From NCBI GenBank assembly GCA_009843585.1, contig VYDC01000230.1, positions 1 through 21,803 on the forward strand: a stretch of DNA of 21,803 nucleotides, given 5' to 3'. A model generated the notes under the pieces. The model was given only the letters and a program-made list of their open reading frames with translations. It was not told the DNA's origin and made no database searches. Positions 21,745 through 21,803 of this stretch are shown piece after piece (within the stretch, counting starts at the first letter, position 1; the number at the start of each line of letters is the position of its first letter). A program made the translations under genes and the position numbers. Origin of the DNA: Chloroflexota bacterium. Its GTDB lineage: Bacteria > Chloroflexota > Dehalococcoidia > UBA2979.

Positions 21745-21803
21745 CTAGGCGCCGCCCGCGCCGCCGGTCCACAGCCGCGCGATCCCCAGGGCGGGGCCCC
21801 GCC
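21745..21803 (-). CDS. C-terminal tail of an unidentified upstream protein, partial
   Basis: On the minus strand an open frame enters at the right edge and ends RGPALGIARLWTGGAGGA before TAG 21747-21745. The TAG stop matches the strong preference of neighbouring genes, and the amidohydrolase starts about 77 nt further on, a normal intergenic distance. Eighteen residues are too few to identify a family, and a chance open frame is possible. Confidence 0.4.
   Translation of the reverse strand, partial: RGPALGIARLWTGGAGGA

Noticed and set aside
1..21803. Mobile elements, CRISPR arrays, tRNA or rRNA genes
   Set aside because: No transposase-like protein, repeat-spacer array, tRNA cloverleaf or rRNA stretch was recognised on either strand; short GC-rich inverted repeats are explained by composition or intergenic hairpins.

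Overview
This is a very GC-rich bacterial chromosomal segment (by eye well above 70% G+C) packed with metabolic genes on both strands. The gene content suggests an aerobic, GC-rich soil-type bacterium, probably an uncultured lineage; I cannot fix the phylum. I see no phage, insertion sequence, CRISPR array, tRNA or rRNA.

Layout: (1) 1-5040, lipoate-dependent pyruvate oxidation. The minus strand carries a homodimeric-type pyruvate dehydrogenase E1 (aceE) followed by the lipoyl domain of an E2 that runs off the left edge. Divergent from it are lipB and lipA, which make and attach the lipoyl cofactor. (2) 5086-8071, a minus-strand acyl-CoA cluster: a thiolase-like protein, a DUF35 OB-fold/zinc-ribbon partner, a small DsrE-like CxxC protein and a crotonase-fold protein that lacks one of the two usual catalytic glutamates. 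(3) 8112-12049, three alpha/beta-hydrolase-fold proteins, a NIPSNAP-family protein and an NmrA-like dehydrogenase. Two of the hydrolases lack the nucleophile serine. (4) 12053-16134, a three-subunit molybdenum hydroxylase (FAD, 2Fe-2S and Mo subunits) ending in a MoaD/ThiS-like protein. (5) 16178-21668, a complete minus-strand glycine cleavage set (gcvT-gcvH-gcvPA-gcvPB) preceded by an amidohydrolase. GcvH and the pyruvate dehydrogenase E2 are both lipoylated, so the lipB-lipA pair serves both ends of the window.

The most interesting signal is in the thiolase-like gene. Its frame stops at TGA 6904-6902, inside the conserved G-x-G-G motif near the C-terminus. The same frame then continues for 17 codons that read like a normal thiolase C-terminus and ends at TAG 6850-6848. 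A 17-bp interrupted stem-loop begins at the TGA, with its apical loop 18 nt downstream, within the range used by bacterial SECIS elements. Genes in this window end mostly in TAG (14) and use TGA (6) chiefly where it overlaps the next start codon, so a TGA terminator here is atypical. Selenocysteine insertion, another readthrough, a nonsense mutation and a sequencing error all remain possible.

Other oddities are a hydrolase whose only sensible start codon is ATC (9416), a GC-only junction where an NmrA gene has lost its stop and the next hydrolase has lost its N-terminus (about 11250-11375), and a MoaD-like protein with 12 residues after its Gly-Gly.
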